IMG/VR virus record: IMGVR_UViG_3300037606_000137 | Coordinates: 1-64,000 of that record | Direction: 5' to 3' (one strand) | From: a virus | Length of the DNA stretch: 64,000 bases | In this document: positions 19,901-28,024 of the stretch, one piece after another | Layout: every line of letters starts with the position of its first letter | Numbering within the stretch: position 1 is the stretch's first letter | Notes under the pieces: model-generated | Told to the model about the DNA's origin: nothing | Database searches by the model: none | What the model saw: only the letters and a program-made list of their open reading frames with translations | Program-made: the position numbers and the translations under genes

Positions 19901-20746
19901 ACAGGAAAACGTAAAAATGCAATAGCATTTTTAAATATGCCATCAGTAAAATCTTTTAAAAGTTCATCTAATCCATCATTTATTAATACTGATGGTACAT
20001 TAAATTTAGAACATGTTAAAAATGGTGGAAATTTAGAACAAAATCCAGCGTTTTTATATTCATTAGCACAGGGATCTGGTACTGATGATGGTAGAGATAC
20101 TGTAGGATATTTTTTCCCTTATGTATCAGTAAATGATAATGGTAGACCATTGTTATTTCCACCAGCAGCATATGTTGCTAACACATATATGAGAAAAATT
20201 AATTCAGCTGTGTCTGGTATTTATAATTGGACAGTTGCAGCAGGAACAGAAGATGGAATAATTTTAGGTATTGCAAATACAGAAATGGACTTTACAGAAT
20301 TTGATTTAGAGCAAATGTATGCAATGGGTATAAATCCAATATCATATGCTAAAAATGTTGGATTTTATATTGAAACAGAATTTACAGCATCAACTGAAAC
20401 ATTATCAGCATTGTCTTTCTTACATGTAAGAGAAATATTGATTGATTTAGAAAATGAATTATTTGCTATGTTATTAAAATACCAATGGAAATTTAATACA
20501 CCAGCAGTAAGAGCTAAAATTAAACGTGAAGCTGATGCAATTTGTCAAAAATATGTTGATCGTTCTGCATTATTTGCATTCGAAAATATAATAGATGATT
20601 CAAATAATACACCAAATATAATAGATAATCAATTTGGTTTATTAGAAACATACATTGAACCAGTAAAATCAATGGGTACAATTGTTAATGTCATTAACAT
20701 TATGGCAACAGGTGCCATCGGTAATTCATCAGGATTTACAGCATAA
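16925..20746 (+). CDS. Tail sheath protein (gp18-like)
   Basis: 1273 residues, about twice T4 gp18 (659). N-terminus (LTDYNRSGVFIEERNSS, VPGFSRKGTVFNRPVLI) and the C-terminal ~250 residues (IYNWTVAAGTEDG, MYAMGINPISYAK, FLHVREILIDLENELFAMLLKYQWKFN) fit the conserved sheath ends; the long Thr/Asn-rich middle is probably surface insertion domains. Forms the contractile tube around the tail. Followed by a strong terminator; the last nine codons are duplicated 1.8 kb downstream. Confidence 0.85.
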   Translation: MSINLTDYNRSGVFIEERNSSTIDRAAPQEIVINFVPGFSRKGTVFNRPVLIKSKNDRLAYFGDIDRFLENKGSFFHRTIDVALQTAPVFAMNLLKTNSLDTLNYATVSVAAQYDNDPIASRLYDDFFNKAGFWQRDTESFLNFAQDSDKMIHFTNVSDKKISLFMFKSSKTGFDITAETWYGGKDKVPTWMNYNDYISDYMVRVVVVNGDWSNYTTLAADTNWSKYFNASGLRKGKISNFISDRAVTLLGDYNGSLIPYFRDNQNNNIFIETLINLDTDITGLFCAFDINKVETDFHNGNVDIIGETLTGLDKSKINFMSYQDTIEETDVYDNMPLDKLGNVIGINTIVGRTSLFGNGHINGLSFTPLSGNIDPALAPHTITATGGTAIINNTVLNLTNTNLVYTAIPAPVTNTMYRIDTMYIDVDGSIKTIMGTPIELANSITEITAVATGLTYPAAYPNNAIILGYHFRSYDGTLYDNNYITIAHDGSSFINVTVSAVSGDILVNNTLSTNILELNFADTASATKANYRGWRNLQFFNELVTKKVLSNSVIIDAVGVKVDLTNVLWIDNYSSVGTDKQITITVDPIFDIQNPAASGNFIFYYNDNEFKMGTAGLETRNEITGTANYGVAAKNSEFYLDYYNGMINTGDYFFVKIGLTTSFKFIHYTDLFNPASIGDYIIMTIADATTLGLSPGANNLNILIDNHPVNKGKFSISAGESFGTLAGFAEGLETDGYLLAGEIAFSVAELVATYTTVQTIDIFNYDLKVYLKMYTLGQVLKVEFMADNTLITPYIIPGGLLSINTTIIAYSGEASYEQTLEIETHPTYTITDNKVLIDLVRYPEVKIGDYVKAYIDNSLLQPGEYPKKFARILKKTPWIGNAINNVQYAEITTDTKIDISIYGVSDLQTTRYTKIEDYIDTYKAITLNGFIVQAASIPNNTEARQTQILDVIGNTTALYNAIVNKNKFNFRYLIDSFGLGLTEFSKQQLADITGKRKNAIAFLNMPSVKSFKSSSNPSFINTDGTLNLEHVKNGGNLEQNPAFLYSLAQGSGTDDGRDTVGYFFPYVSVNDNGRPLLFPPAAYVANTYMRKINSAVSGIYNWTVAAGTEDGIILGIANTEMDFTEFDLEQMYAMGINPISYAKNVGFYIETEFTASTETLSALSFLHVREILIDLENELFAMLLKYQWKFNTPAVRAKIKREADAICQKYVDRSALFAFENIIDDSNNTPNIIDNQFGLLETYIEPVKSMGTIVNVINIMATGAIGNSSGFTA
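20717..20742 (+). repeat. Sheath 3'-end copy 1 (encodes IGNSSGFTA)
   Basis: 26-nt segment at the very end of the sheath gene; near-identical copy at 22560-22585 differs at two third-codon positions only. Confidence 0.9.
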
Positions 20747-20760
20747 GATTAAATATATCA

Positions 20761-20796
20761 AAAAAAGACAATCATAACGATTGTCTTTTTTTTTAT
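20761..20796 (+). terminator. Sheath gene terminator
   Basis: AAAAGACAATC / GATTGTCTTTT stem, 5-nt loop, T-run; follows the sheath stop by 14 nt. Confidence 0.92.
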
Positions 20797-20820
20797 AAAC
20801 ATATTTAGGTTTATTTCATA

Positions 20821-20828
20821 TATAAATA
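20821..20828 (+). promoter_or_regulatory. T4-late-like box TATAAATA
   Basis: Exact TATAAATA 15 nt before the homing-endonuclease start, right after the sheath terminator. Confidence 0.35.
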
Positions 20829-20842
20829 AAACGCGATATACG

Positions 20843-22558
20843 ATGAATTTAGATATATTTAGAGAAAAAGATTTAAGTGGTGCATTACGAAAAGAAGCAC
20901 ATGTTTCAAATAAATATCCAGAACAATACACATACATACTTGATTGGTGTTTGTTAAATAATTTATCAGATTTATCTTTTAAATTAAAGGTTTATCATGT
21001 GATAAATGATTTAAAATTTATACCTAAATGTACATGTACAAAAGAAGTAAATTTTAAAAATAGTGATTATGGTTATAATGAATATTGTAGTAAAAATTGT
21101 GTAAATGAATCTAATAGTGTTGTATTAAAAAGAAAAGAAACAAATTTAAAATTATATGGTACTGAAATACCACAAAATTTAGAACTGTTTAAAAAAAAAT
21201 CTAAACAAACAAATCAATTAAAATATGGTGTGGATTATCCATGGCAGAATCAAGAAATTAAAAAAAAATATATTAATACTATGATTGAAAGATATGGTGT
21301 TGATAATCCTAACAAAAGTAAAGAAATATTAATTAGAAGAATTGAATCATTTAAAAATAATATAGATAAATATAAAGAAACATATAAGAAAACAAATCAA
21401 TTAAAATATGGCGTAGATCATCCATGGCAAAATAAAGACATTCATAAAAAATGTATAAATAAAATATTAAACACAAAGTATGTAAACATAACGAACAAAA
21501 TCGGGACTGAATGTATTAAACAAGGTCATTTATTATTGAATATAGACTGGAATATAAAAGAAATTAGTTGTTTATGTAATAAACAACATACATATGAAAT
21601 AACTAATTATTTATTTCATAAACGCATCCTAGATAATATAAATACATGTACAATATGTAATAAAATTAATACATATTCTGGAGAAGAATTAAATTTAAGA
21701 AATTTTATTATAGACAATTATAATGGTACAATTATTTATAATAATAGAAAAATATTGAATGGAAAAGAATTAGATATTTATTTACCAGATTTGAATTTGG
21801 CTTTTGAATTCAATGGTTTATATTGGCACAGTGAAGCTAATAAATATAAAAACTATCATTTAGAAAAAACAAATAATTGTGCAGATAAAAATATAAAATT
21901 AATTCATATATGGGAAGATGATTGGTTATTAAAACAAGATATAGTTAAATCGATTATAAAAAATGCATTGAATAAAACAGATAATATAATATTTGGTAGA
22001 AAATGTGAAATACGTATAGTAGATAATAAAATAGCAAAACTATTTTTAATAAAAAATCATTTACAAGGTAATATTAACGCTAAATATAATATTGGATTAT
22101 ATTATTTAGATGAATTAGTATCATTAATGACATTTGGTAATTTACGTAAAAATTTAGGACAAAATACTATTAATATTAATGATTATGAAATGTATAGATT
22201 TTGTAATAAGTTAAATACAACAGTAATCGGTGGAGCAAGTAAATTATTTAAATATTTTAATAATAATTATACAATTAATACTATAATATCATATGCTGAT
22301 TATAGTAGATACACTGGAAATATTTATAAACAATTAGGTTTTGTATATGATAAATTAACCATACCTAATTATTATTGGATTATTGATAATAAACGATCTA
22401 ATCGATATAATTGGAGAAAAGACAAATTAGTTAAATTAGGATATGATAAAAATTTAACAGAAGTACAAATTATGCACAATTTAAAAAGTTTAAGAATATA
22501 TGATTGTGGTAATTTGAAATATATATTTAAAAATTCAAACGTTATGGGTAACAAGTAG
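20843..22558 (+). CDS. Freestanding homing endonuclease, Vsr-like (EDxHD) nuclease domain
   Basis: 571 residues. N-terminal Cys-rich element (CTCTKEV...EYCSKNC), then three LKYGVDxPWQNxEI-type repeats (~115-205) likely to bind DNA, a second Cys pair (CTICNK), and from ~280 a Vsr-fold nuclease: GKELDIYLPDLNLAFEFNGLYWHSE (split here by D and E near residue 320) and KLIHIWEDDW. C-terminal ~180 residues are a further conserved region. Inserted just after the sheath gene, flanked by copies of the sheath 3' end, so the sheath gene is its probable target. Confidence 0.8.
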   Translation: MNLDIFREKDLSGALRKEAHVSNKYPEQYTYILDWCLLNNLSDLSFKLKVYHVINDLKFIPKCTCTKEVNFKNSDYGYNEYCSKNCVNESNSVVLKRKETNLKLYGTEIPQNLELFKKKSKQTNQLKYGVDYPWQNQEIKKKYINTMIERYGVDNPNKSKEILIRRIESFKNNIDKYKETYKKTNQLKYGVDHPWQNKDIHKKCINKILNTKYVNITNKIGTECIKQGHLLLNIDWNIKEISCLCNKQHTYEITNYLFHKRILDNINTCTICNKINTYSGEELNLRNFIIDNYNGTIIYNNRKILNGKELDIYLPDLNLAFEFNGLYWHSEANKYKNYHLEKTNNCADKNIKLIHIWEDDWLLKQDIVKSIIKNALNKTDNIIFGRKCEIRIVDNKIAKLFLIKNHLQGNINAKYNIGLYYLDELVSLMTFGNLRKNLGQNTININDYEMYRFCNKLNTTVIGGASKLFKYFNNNYTINTIISYADYSRYTGNIYKQLGFVYDKLTIPNYYWIIDNKRSNRYNWRKDKLVKLGYDKNLTEVQIMHNLKSLRIYDCGNLKYIFKNSNVMGNK

Positions 22559-22559
22559 A

Positions 22560-22585
22560 ATTGGTAACTCATCAGGATTTACAGC
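22560..22585 (+). repeat. Sheath 3'-end copy 2 (encodes IGNSSGFTA)
   Basis: Second copy of the sheath terminus, 1 nt after the endonuclease stop; reads IGNSSGFTA then runs into an unrelated FLFLLFF tail and stop. Differences from copy 1 are ATC/ATT and AAT/AAC, both silent. Confidence 0.9.
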
Positions 22586-22598
22586 CTTTTTATTTCTT

Positions 22599-22784
22599 TT
22601 ATTTTTCTAATAAAAAAATATTTTCAAAATTATCTTTTATATTTGTTTTAAACATTTCTTCATATTTACTTAAAACAAACTTAATACGATTAAAATCTTT
22701 ATTTACGTCTTGTCTAAATACAGTACCATCTAAATATTTAAATAATTTAGAATAATTTTCTTTTGATATTAAATATGTTTTCAT
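22599..22784 (-). CDS. Small hypothetical protein
   Basis: 61 residues (starts MKTYLISKENYSKLF), charged and helical. Starts 1 nt after the stop of the next minus-strand gene and so appears to be the last member of the operon led by the deacetylase. Unrecognised. Confidence 0.5.
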   Translation of the reverse strand: MKTYLISKENYSKLFKYLDGTVFRQDVNKDFNRIKFVLSKYEEMFKTNIKDNFENIFLLEK

Positions 22785-22785
22785 A

Positions 22786-23010
22786 TTATATTATATTATA
22801 TTTATCTAATTGTCTATAAATTTTACGTGTAGAAAAATTTAAAATATTACCCATTTCTTCTCTATTTTTACAAAATTCATTAACAAATAAAACTTTAGTA
22901 TGTTCATTTCTAATTAAATTAACTATTAAATTAGTCATTTCAGTTTTAGATAATTTTTCTATATGTTTTTTTATTTGTATTTCTAAATATTTTTGTTTTA
23001 TTTCACTCAT
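22786..23010 (-). CDS. Small hypothetical protein, possible DNA-binding helix-turn-helix
   Basis: 74 residues, basic and helical; the end (GNILNFSTRKIYRQLDKYNII) has the shape of a helix-turn-helix recognition helix. 3 nt downstream of the deacetylase gene, same operon. Function unknown. Confidence 0.5.
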   Translation of the reverse strand: MSEIKQKYLEIQIKKHIEKLSKTEMTNLIVNLIRNEHTKVLFVNEFCKNREEMGNILNFSTRKIYRQLDKYNII

Positions 23011-23013
23011 ATT

Positions 23014-23979
23014 TTAAAATCTTTTAGGTTTATTTGGGATTTTATATTTTGTTTCATATTTGATATTACTATCAGTTAATGCGTTTAAACCAATTACAAT
23101 ATCAGAAACGTGTAGATTAATTACACTATGATAATCATCAGCACGGTAACCACCAAACAAAGTAAAACTTACTGGTAATGATTTACCCATAATTAAATCC
23201 ATATGTTTTACCCAAGACCAAAAGATTTTAGAACACATTAACCAATATTTAGTATTAACTTGTCCCCCCAAATCATCATTAATATGACTATCAGCACCGT
23301 GACACCATACGACATAATCAATTTTACCCTTAAGAATTGAATTTTTTAATGTTGTATATAAATAATGTGTTAATTGTGATGTGTATTCTTTATTTACATC
23401 AGTTGGATTAAAATTAAAGCCGTTTGGTACAGCTTTATTTAAATCTGGAACAAAACCTCTACAATCTTCAATAGAGTTCCCGTAATGACCATCTAAATCC
23501 AAATAACAACCAACTTTACCAAGTTCTCTATATATTTTTACTGATGCTACAACTTGACCAGCAAACGTACAAAAACCAGAACCAGCATATGGGCGTGCAT
23601 GATGAAAGCCAGATACAGGTGCAAATACAATATCATCTGGTTTATTAATCGAATGTTTAATTGAGTGATATAATGAAGATGTTGTATATGTTAAAGATGT
23701 AACTAATTCTTCACTCCATGGAATAGATGATGCTAATTTATGTCCAGGTCTATTTAAATGAAATACTTCATTCACCCAACGTTTAGTATGTGCAATTTGA
23801 AAATCAGCCTTTGTAAAAGCTTTAAATTTAGGTTGTATACGTACATAAGCATTTGCTGCTTTCATGAGCTCAGATACGACCAATTTAGGTTTAAGTGGCG
23901 ATTTAGAATATGACAATGCTATGTTTTCTTGAAGAACTTGTTTTGTCGTATAATAAGTTATAATTTTTTTATTTCTCAT
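23014..23979 (-). CDS. Histone-deacetylase-fold (HDAC/AcuC/APAH family) deacetylase
   Basis: 321 residues. Full HDAC catalytic set is visible: H126-H127 in SGFHHARPYAG, the zinc motif D161-L-D163-G-H165 in YLDLDGHYGNS, third ligand D230 in WCHGADSH, and Y278 in LFGGYRADD. Family members are zinc-dependent hydrolases of acetyl-lysine, acetylpolyamines or acetoin-pathway substrates. No signal peptide, so cytoplasmic. First gene of a three-gene minus-strand operon. Phage substrate unknown; reversal of host acetyl-lysine marks or polyamine deacetylation are both possible. Confidence 0.88.
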   Translation of the reverse strand: MRNKKIITYYTTKQVLQENIALSYSKSPLKPKLVVSELMKAANAYVRIQPKFKAFTKADFQIAHTKRWVNEVFHLNRPGHKLASSIPWSEELVTSLTYTTSSLYHSIKHSINKPDDIVFAPVSGFHHARPYAGSGFCTFAGQVVASVKIYRELGKVGCYLDLDGHYGNSIEDCRGFVPDLNKAVPNGFNFNPTDVNKEYTSQLTHYLYTTLKNSILKGKIDYVVWCHGADSHINDDLGGQVNTKYWLMCSKIFWSWVKHMDLIMGKSLPVSFTLFGGYRADDYHSVINLHVSDIVIGLNALTDSNIKYETKYKIPNKPKRF

Positions 23980-24035
23980 GATGTATTAATTTTGTTCAAC
24001 AAAGATAACATTATTATTGATATAAAAAAAATTAT

Positions 24036-24350
24036 TTATAATAAAGTTTCATAAAAAATATTACTTCTTTCTGAAACAACAGTTTTAGTGTGCTTTATAA
24101 AATGAATATTTGTGTATTCTGAATACCTAGGTGGAAAAACTGTTTTCTTTAAAGCTGCAATAATTGCTTTAGGTGATTTTAATTCTTTTCCTAATTGAAA
24201 AGAATGATTATATTGTGTTGTTACATGTAATGTATATGTTATTTCACAATCTTCACATATATATAATTCATCATTATATGGTTGTATATATTCATCATCA
24301 GCATCACAATTTGGACTATCCAATTTTGTTTCTATTCCATTTATTTTCAT
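24036..24350 (-). CDS. Hypothetical protein with CxxC motif
   Basis: 104 residues. One CEDC pair near residue 33 and another lone Cys could bind metal. Otherwise unrecognised; solitary minus-strand gene between the 24398 gene and the deacetylase operon. Confidence 0.5.
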   Translation of the reverse strand: MKINGIETKLDSPNCDADDEYIQPYNDELYICEDCEITYTLHVTTQYNHSFQLGKELKSPKAIIAALKKTVFPPRYSEYTNIHFIKHTKTVVSERSNIFYETLL

Positions 24351-24361
24351 ATGTATTTAAT

Positions 24362-24425
24362 ATTATTAAAATAAATTTAAATCTAATGATTTATTTTTTA
24401 AAATTTTTTCATATTTTTCGATACT
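24362..24425. repeat. 64-bp direct repeat, copy 1
   Basis: Differs from 24952-25015 at one base. In copy 2 it encodes the C-terminal EKYEKILKNKSLDLSLF of the 24956 gene; here the same reading frame survives as a fragment overlapping the end of the 24398 gene. Confidence 0.95.
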
Positions 24426-24934
24426 ATTTTGATATTATCAATATATATATTTAATTTTGTTACTATTGATAGTGTGCTCATAAAAAAATCAAAATCGACA
24501 TCTTTTAATTTAACATAATCATTATTTCTACTTGTTAATGAATTATCTGCTAACCAATAAAATGTAATATAATCTGTTGAATATGTTGGTTTTTCAAATA
24601 ATAATCCAGTAATATTTATTGTTTGATTATTTAAAATTGTTTGATTTATTGTTTTAATAAATCTGAGAATTTTTGGTATTGATTTTTTTGTTTTTTGATA
24701 TTCAATTATATCGTTATTTGATAATAATTGATTATTAATTAATAATGTTTCTAAACAATCAAAACCAACATAAAATGTATCATTATTGCTATTTTTAACT
24801 GTTGCTATATTTGCAATCAATTTACCACAATTACTACAACAAGTTCCAATTCCATCAATCAATGGAATATATTGTTTATCTATAATATTATATTGAATAT
24901 CTAATGGTAAATTTCTTTTAATTATATTTTTCAT
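24398..24934 (-). CDS. Hypothetical protein with zinc-finger-like N-terminus
   Basis: 178 residues. CCSNCGKLI...FDCLE (residues ~32-60) is a C-x2-C...C pattern that could bind zinc; the remainder is beta-rich. Its C-terminal codons run into copy 1 of a 64-bp direct repeat, so the gene lies between two repeat copies and its present C-terminus may be a recombination product. Confidence 0.55.
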   Translation of the reverse strand: MKNIIKRNLPLDIQYNIIDKQYIPLIDGIGTCCSNCGKLIANIATVKNSNNDTFYVGFDCLETLLINNQLLSNNDIIEYQKTKKSIPKILRFIKTINQTILNNQTINITGLLFEKPTYSTDYITFYWLADNSLTSRNNDYVKLKDVDFDFFMSTLSIVTKLNIYIDNIKIVSKNMKKF

Positions 24935-24951
24935 AAAACAAAGATAACAAA

Positions 24952-25015
24952 ATTATTAAAATAAACTTAAATCTAATGATTTATTTTTTAAAATTTTTTC
25001 ATATTTTTCGATACT
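24952..25015. repeat. 64-bp direct repeat, copy 2
   Basis: See copy 1 at 24362; covers the 3' end of the 24956 gene. Confidence 0.95.
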
Positions 25016-25144
25016 CTCATTATAATATACATGATCCCAACCATTCATTCTTTTTAATTGTCGTTTATCCATATATTCTTCTTTTATAGAATATAATTTC
25101 ATTTGAATATCATCTAATTGTTCAGTTGTTAATATTAATATCAT
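24956..25144 (-). CDS. Small hypothetical protein
   Basis: 62 residues, helical, charged (QMKLYSIKEEYMDKRQLKRM). The duplicated C-terminus at 24362-24425 supports this frame being the original coding frame. Function unknown. Confidence 0.5.
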   Translation of the reverse strand: MILILTTEQLDDIQMKLYSIKEEYMDKRQLKRMNGWDHVYYNESIEKYEKILKNKSLDLSLF

Positions 25145-25160
25145 ATTTTATTTGTTATCA

Positions 25161-25352
25161 TCATATCATAAAAAATATTACTATTATTATCATACATATC
25201 AAAAACACTATCATACCACCAATAGATAAAAACAATAAAATATTTTCTACTATTTTATTATTTTTTGCTTCTATTGAATTAGCAAAACATAAACCACTAA
25301 CAATAAATGTAAATCCACTTATTAATAATATTGCAGATATTATTTCTATCAT
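25161..25352 (-). CDS. Small two-helix membrane protein
   Basis: 63 residues, two hydrophobic helices (IISAILLISGFTFIVSGL and IGGMIVFLICMIIIVIFF) joined by a short charged loop. Overlaps the next gene upstream by 4 nt, so translationally coupled. The opposite strand also has a long open frame, but strand continuity and the stop/start overlaps favour this one. Confidence 0.5.
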   Translation of the reverse strand: MIEIISAILLISGFTFIVSGLCFANSIEAKNNKIVENILLFLSIGGMIVFLICMIIIVIFFMI

Positions 25353-25702
25353 TTTTTTATATATTTATTTTCTTTTAAATATGTATACAATGATTTAAAA
25401 TCATAACAGATATAAATTTTTTCTCCTGATGAATCATCAAATGCATTATATCCCTCTGGTAAATTAACATCTGATGATTTTTTATTACCATAATCATTTT
25501 CAAACATAAACCACCAAATCCAATCACTACCTAATTCATTAAAATATAGTTTAAATGATTTATTAACAAAATCTTCAAACATTTCAATTAATGGATATGT
25601 TTTATTTTCATAAAAATCAAATCCAACATCACTTAGTTTTGAAAATGTATCATTCATTTTCTTATATGATAAAATTAATTCTTCAAATTCTTTAAATTTC
25701 AT
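25349..25702 (-). CDS. Hypothetical protein
   Basis: 117 residues, acidic and aromatic-rich (DWIWWFMFENDYG). Stop/start overlaps of 4 nt on both sides tie it to the 25161 and 25699 genes. Unrecognised. Confidence 0.55.
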   Translation of the reverse strand: MKFKEFEELILSYKKMNDTFSKLSDVGFDFYENKTYPLIEMFEDFVNKSFKLYFNELGSDWIWWFMFENDYGNKKSSDVNLPEGYNAFDDSSGEKIYICYDFKSLYTYLKENKYIKK

Positions 25703-25992
25703 AATTTTGTTTTTAAATAATTTTGTATGTATGTTTCTTGATAATCAATTAAACCATGATAATCTTTAACTGTTGTATTTATTTCTTTAGTAACTAATAA
25801 TAATTCATATTTATCATAAATAAATTCAACAACAATAGAAATTTGTAACGATAAAGGTAAATTGTGAAATACATCATTTATATTAGCAGTATAATGTAAT
25901 TTATTATAAATGATATGTTTACCAATATCAGATTTAATTAACCAATTATAAAATTTTAATTCATTTAATATATTTTGTAAATCTAAATTCAT
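25699..25992 (-). CDS. Hypothetical protein
   Basis: 97 residues, helical, no motif recognised. First gene of the minus-strand operon 25992 to 25161; divergent from the repeat protein at 26030 with only 37 nt between starts. Confidence 0.5.
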   Translation of the reverse strand: MNLDLQNILNELKFYNWLIKSDIGKHIIYNKLHYTANINDVFHNLPLSLQISIVVEFIYDKYELLLVTKEINTTVKDYHGLIDYQETYIQNYLKTKL

Positions 25993-26029
25993 ATAACAAT
26001 TATATTAGTAATATTTAATATATAGAAAT

Positions 26030-27298
26030 ATGATAACAACTATTAATGAATTTAAAGTTTATTTTATAAATGAAGCAAGTTTTGACCAACTTCAAAATCA
26101 ATTCGTTAATACAAACAAAATCACTGATAAAATTTTTGATGAAATTAAATTAAATATAAATAAATCAGCATATGCTACATGGTTAATAACTAAAATATTA
26201 AATAAAATTATTTTATCAGAAGATATTTATAAATATAAAGATTATTTTTTATTATTTGATAGATATAAAAGAGAATATAAGTACCAAGACATTAATAAGT
26301 ATAAAACGAAACAAGATTTAAAAGAATTTATAGAAAAATCTGTTGAAATAAAAAACAGAGAATCTGAAGATGTATCTAGTATTAAAGGTATTTCAAAGAA
26401 TGAAAAATACAAACAATTTGAAATAGGTGTTGTTGATGGTTTTACTGTTTATGAATTACCAAAAGATAATTTAAATAATTATAATGTGAGTTGCGAATTA
26501 GGTTCAGGTACTGAATGGTGTACATCAACAGGTAATACAAATACATATTATGATAATTATATTAAGAAAGATTCACTTTTTATTTTTATTAAAGGTAATG
26601 AAAAATATCAATTTCATTACGAATCTGAATCATTCATGGATAAAAATGATAATAGTATGATTAAAAATGATAAATTAAATGTCAATTTATTATTTAATTT
26701 ATTTGAATTTATAAACAATAAATATCCAAAATATATAATACCATTCAAAATTAAAGCTAAAGCTAATAAATTAATCAATGATGATTATATAAATGCAACA
26801 GAAAAAGAATGGGATGAAATTTCACGGTACCAAAAAATATCTGAAGAATTTATTAAAAAACATAAAGATAAATTGAATTGGTATAATATATCAATGTATC
26901 AAAAATTATCTGAATCTTTTATAACAGAATTTAAAGATTTAGTTCATTGGACTAATATATCGATCTATCAAAATTTATCAGAATCGTTTATTAGAAAATA
27001 TAAAGATTTAGTTTCTTGGACTCATATATCACAATATCAAAAATTATCAGAAGAATTCATTAGTGAACATAAAAAAATAATTAATTGGTATAATATATTA
27101 GAGTATCAAAATTTATCTGAATCATTTATTATTAAACATAAAGATAAAGCTGTTTGGTATCTTATTTCAGCATATCAAAATATATCTTATGAATTCATTA
27201 ATAAATTTAAAAATAAATTAACTGTTAAGTATTTATTAGATAATAAACATTTATCAGATGAATTAAAAGAAAAAATTAAAAAAATATATAATTTATGA
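26030..27298 (+). CDS. Capsid-tagged protein with WCT domain and 23-residue repeats
   Basis: 422 residues. Starts MITTINEFKVYFINEAS (capsid-targeting-like tag, predicted cut after INE). Residues ~115-235 form a conserved domain with SGTEWCTSTG and YQFHYESESFMDK, a block I associate with phage proteins of unknown function. Residues ~255-400 are six tandem 23-residue units of the form W-x-x-I-S-x-Y-Q-K-L-S-E-x-F-I-x-x-x-K-D-x-V. Paralogue of the 29200 gene; overlaps the next gene by 4 nt. Confidence 0.7.
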   Translation: MITTINEFKVYFINEASFDQLQNQFVNTNKITDKIFDEIKLNINKSAYATWLITKILNKIILSEDIYKYKDYFLLFDRYKREYKYQDINKYKTKQDLKEFIEKSVEIKNRESEDVSSIKGISKNEKYKQFEIGVVDGFTVYELPKDNLNNYNVSCELGSGTEWCTSTGNTNTYYDNYIKKDSLFIFIKGNEKYQFHYESESFMDKNDNSMIKNDKLNVNLLFNLFEFINNKYPKYIIPFKIKAKANKLINDDYINATEKEWDEISRYQKISEEFIKKHKDKLNWYNISMYQKLSESFITEFKDLVHWTNISIYQNLSESFIRKYKDLVSWTHISQYQKLSEEFISEHKKIINWYNILEYQNLSESFIIKHKDKAVWYLISAYQNISYEFINKFKNKLTVKYLLDNKHLSDELKEKIKKIYNL

Positions 27299-27744
27299 TA
27301 ACAACTATAAATGAATTTAAAAATTCAATAAATGAAGATTATAAAAATTTTGATATAGAAATTAAATTTCTAGATGAAATTGATGATAATATTATTGAAA
27401 CATTATTATCTAGTTTTGGAGATTATAATCAAACAGAAAAAACATTATATATTTGGGAAACAACAGATCCTGACATGGATAATGTTTATATTATTTTAGA
27501 TGATAATTTTACAGAAGACCAATATATATTAACTACTAATGAAGAATCTGATATAACTAATGAAGGAAGAGGTTTTACATTAAAAGAAATTAAGTTTAAA
27601 GCAATTGATACACTTAAAAACTTTGGTATAAAAGTACCAACAGTAGAAGAAGTAGATGGTATGGTTACAATATTTAAAACCTATATTAATAAACATAATT
27701 TAGGTGTTATTATGGAATCCACAAAAAATGATGAATTGGTTTAA
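27295..27744 (+). CDS. Small acidic protein with capsid-targeting-like N-terminus
   Basis: 149 residues, begins MITTINEFKNSINEDY. Acidic alpha/beta body without known motif. Start overlaps the upstream stop (ATGA). Its last codons (KNDELV) form half of an inverted repeat whose other half encodes the same peptide on the opposite strand at the end of the 27741 gene. Confidence 0.6.
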   Translation: MITTINEFKNSINEDYKNFDIEIKFLDEIDDNIIETLLSSFGDYNQTEKTLYIWETTDPDMDNVYIILDDNFTEDQYILTTNEESDITNEGRGFTLKEIKFKAIDTLKNFGIKVPTVEEVDGMVTIFKTYINKHNLGVIMESTKNDELV

Positions 27745-27768
27745 TAAATAACCAACTCATCATTTTTT
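27723..27768. terminator. Bidirectional terminator built from the 3' ends of two convergent genes
   Basis: A ~19-bp imperfect stem (AAAAAATGATGA...TTGGTT with its complement, one mismatch) around an 8-nt AT loop; T-run on either strand. Both arms are coding and both encode KNDELV. Confidence 0.85.
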
Positions 27769-27983
27769 ATAGCTTTACGAATGTATCTCATAAGCGTTAT
27801 TGCTTTAATACAAGCAGGAAATGTAGTTGTACCAACATCTTCTTTATCATTCATATTCACAGGAAATGAATACTTTGCTGTTTCTGTTTTTACTTCATAA
27901 TAAATTACTCCAGCAATTACATGACTAATAGTAGCAAAATTGTTATTCATAACAATATGCTTGATTGTGTTTGTGTTTTCCAT
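27741..27983 (-). CDS. Small hypothetical protein
   Basis: 80 residues, beta-then-helix pattern, ends with YIRKAIKNDELVIY. Convergent with the 27295 gene (4-nt overlap). Lies just upstream of the tRNA region. Unrecognised. Confidence 0.5.
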   Translation of the reverse strand: MENTNTIKHIVMNNNFATISHVIAGVIYYEVKTETAKYSFPVNMNDKEDVGTTTFPACIKAITLMRYIRKAIKNDELVIY

Positions 27984-28024
27984 AACTAATTAAATTGTAT
28001 TTTTTTTTTTATATAATTAGTTGT

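Noticed and set aside
25126-25398. Plus-strand 90-residue hydrophobic open frame
   Set aside because: Antisense to the coupled minus-strand genes 25161 and 25349; hydrophobicity follows from AT-rich antisense sequence.
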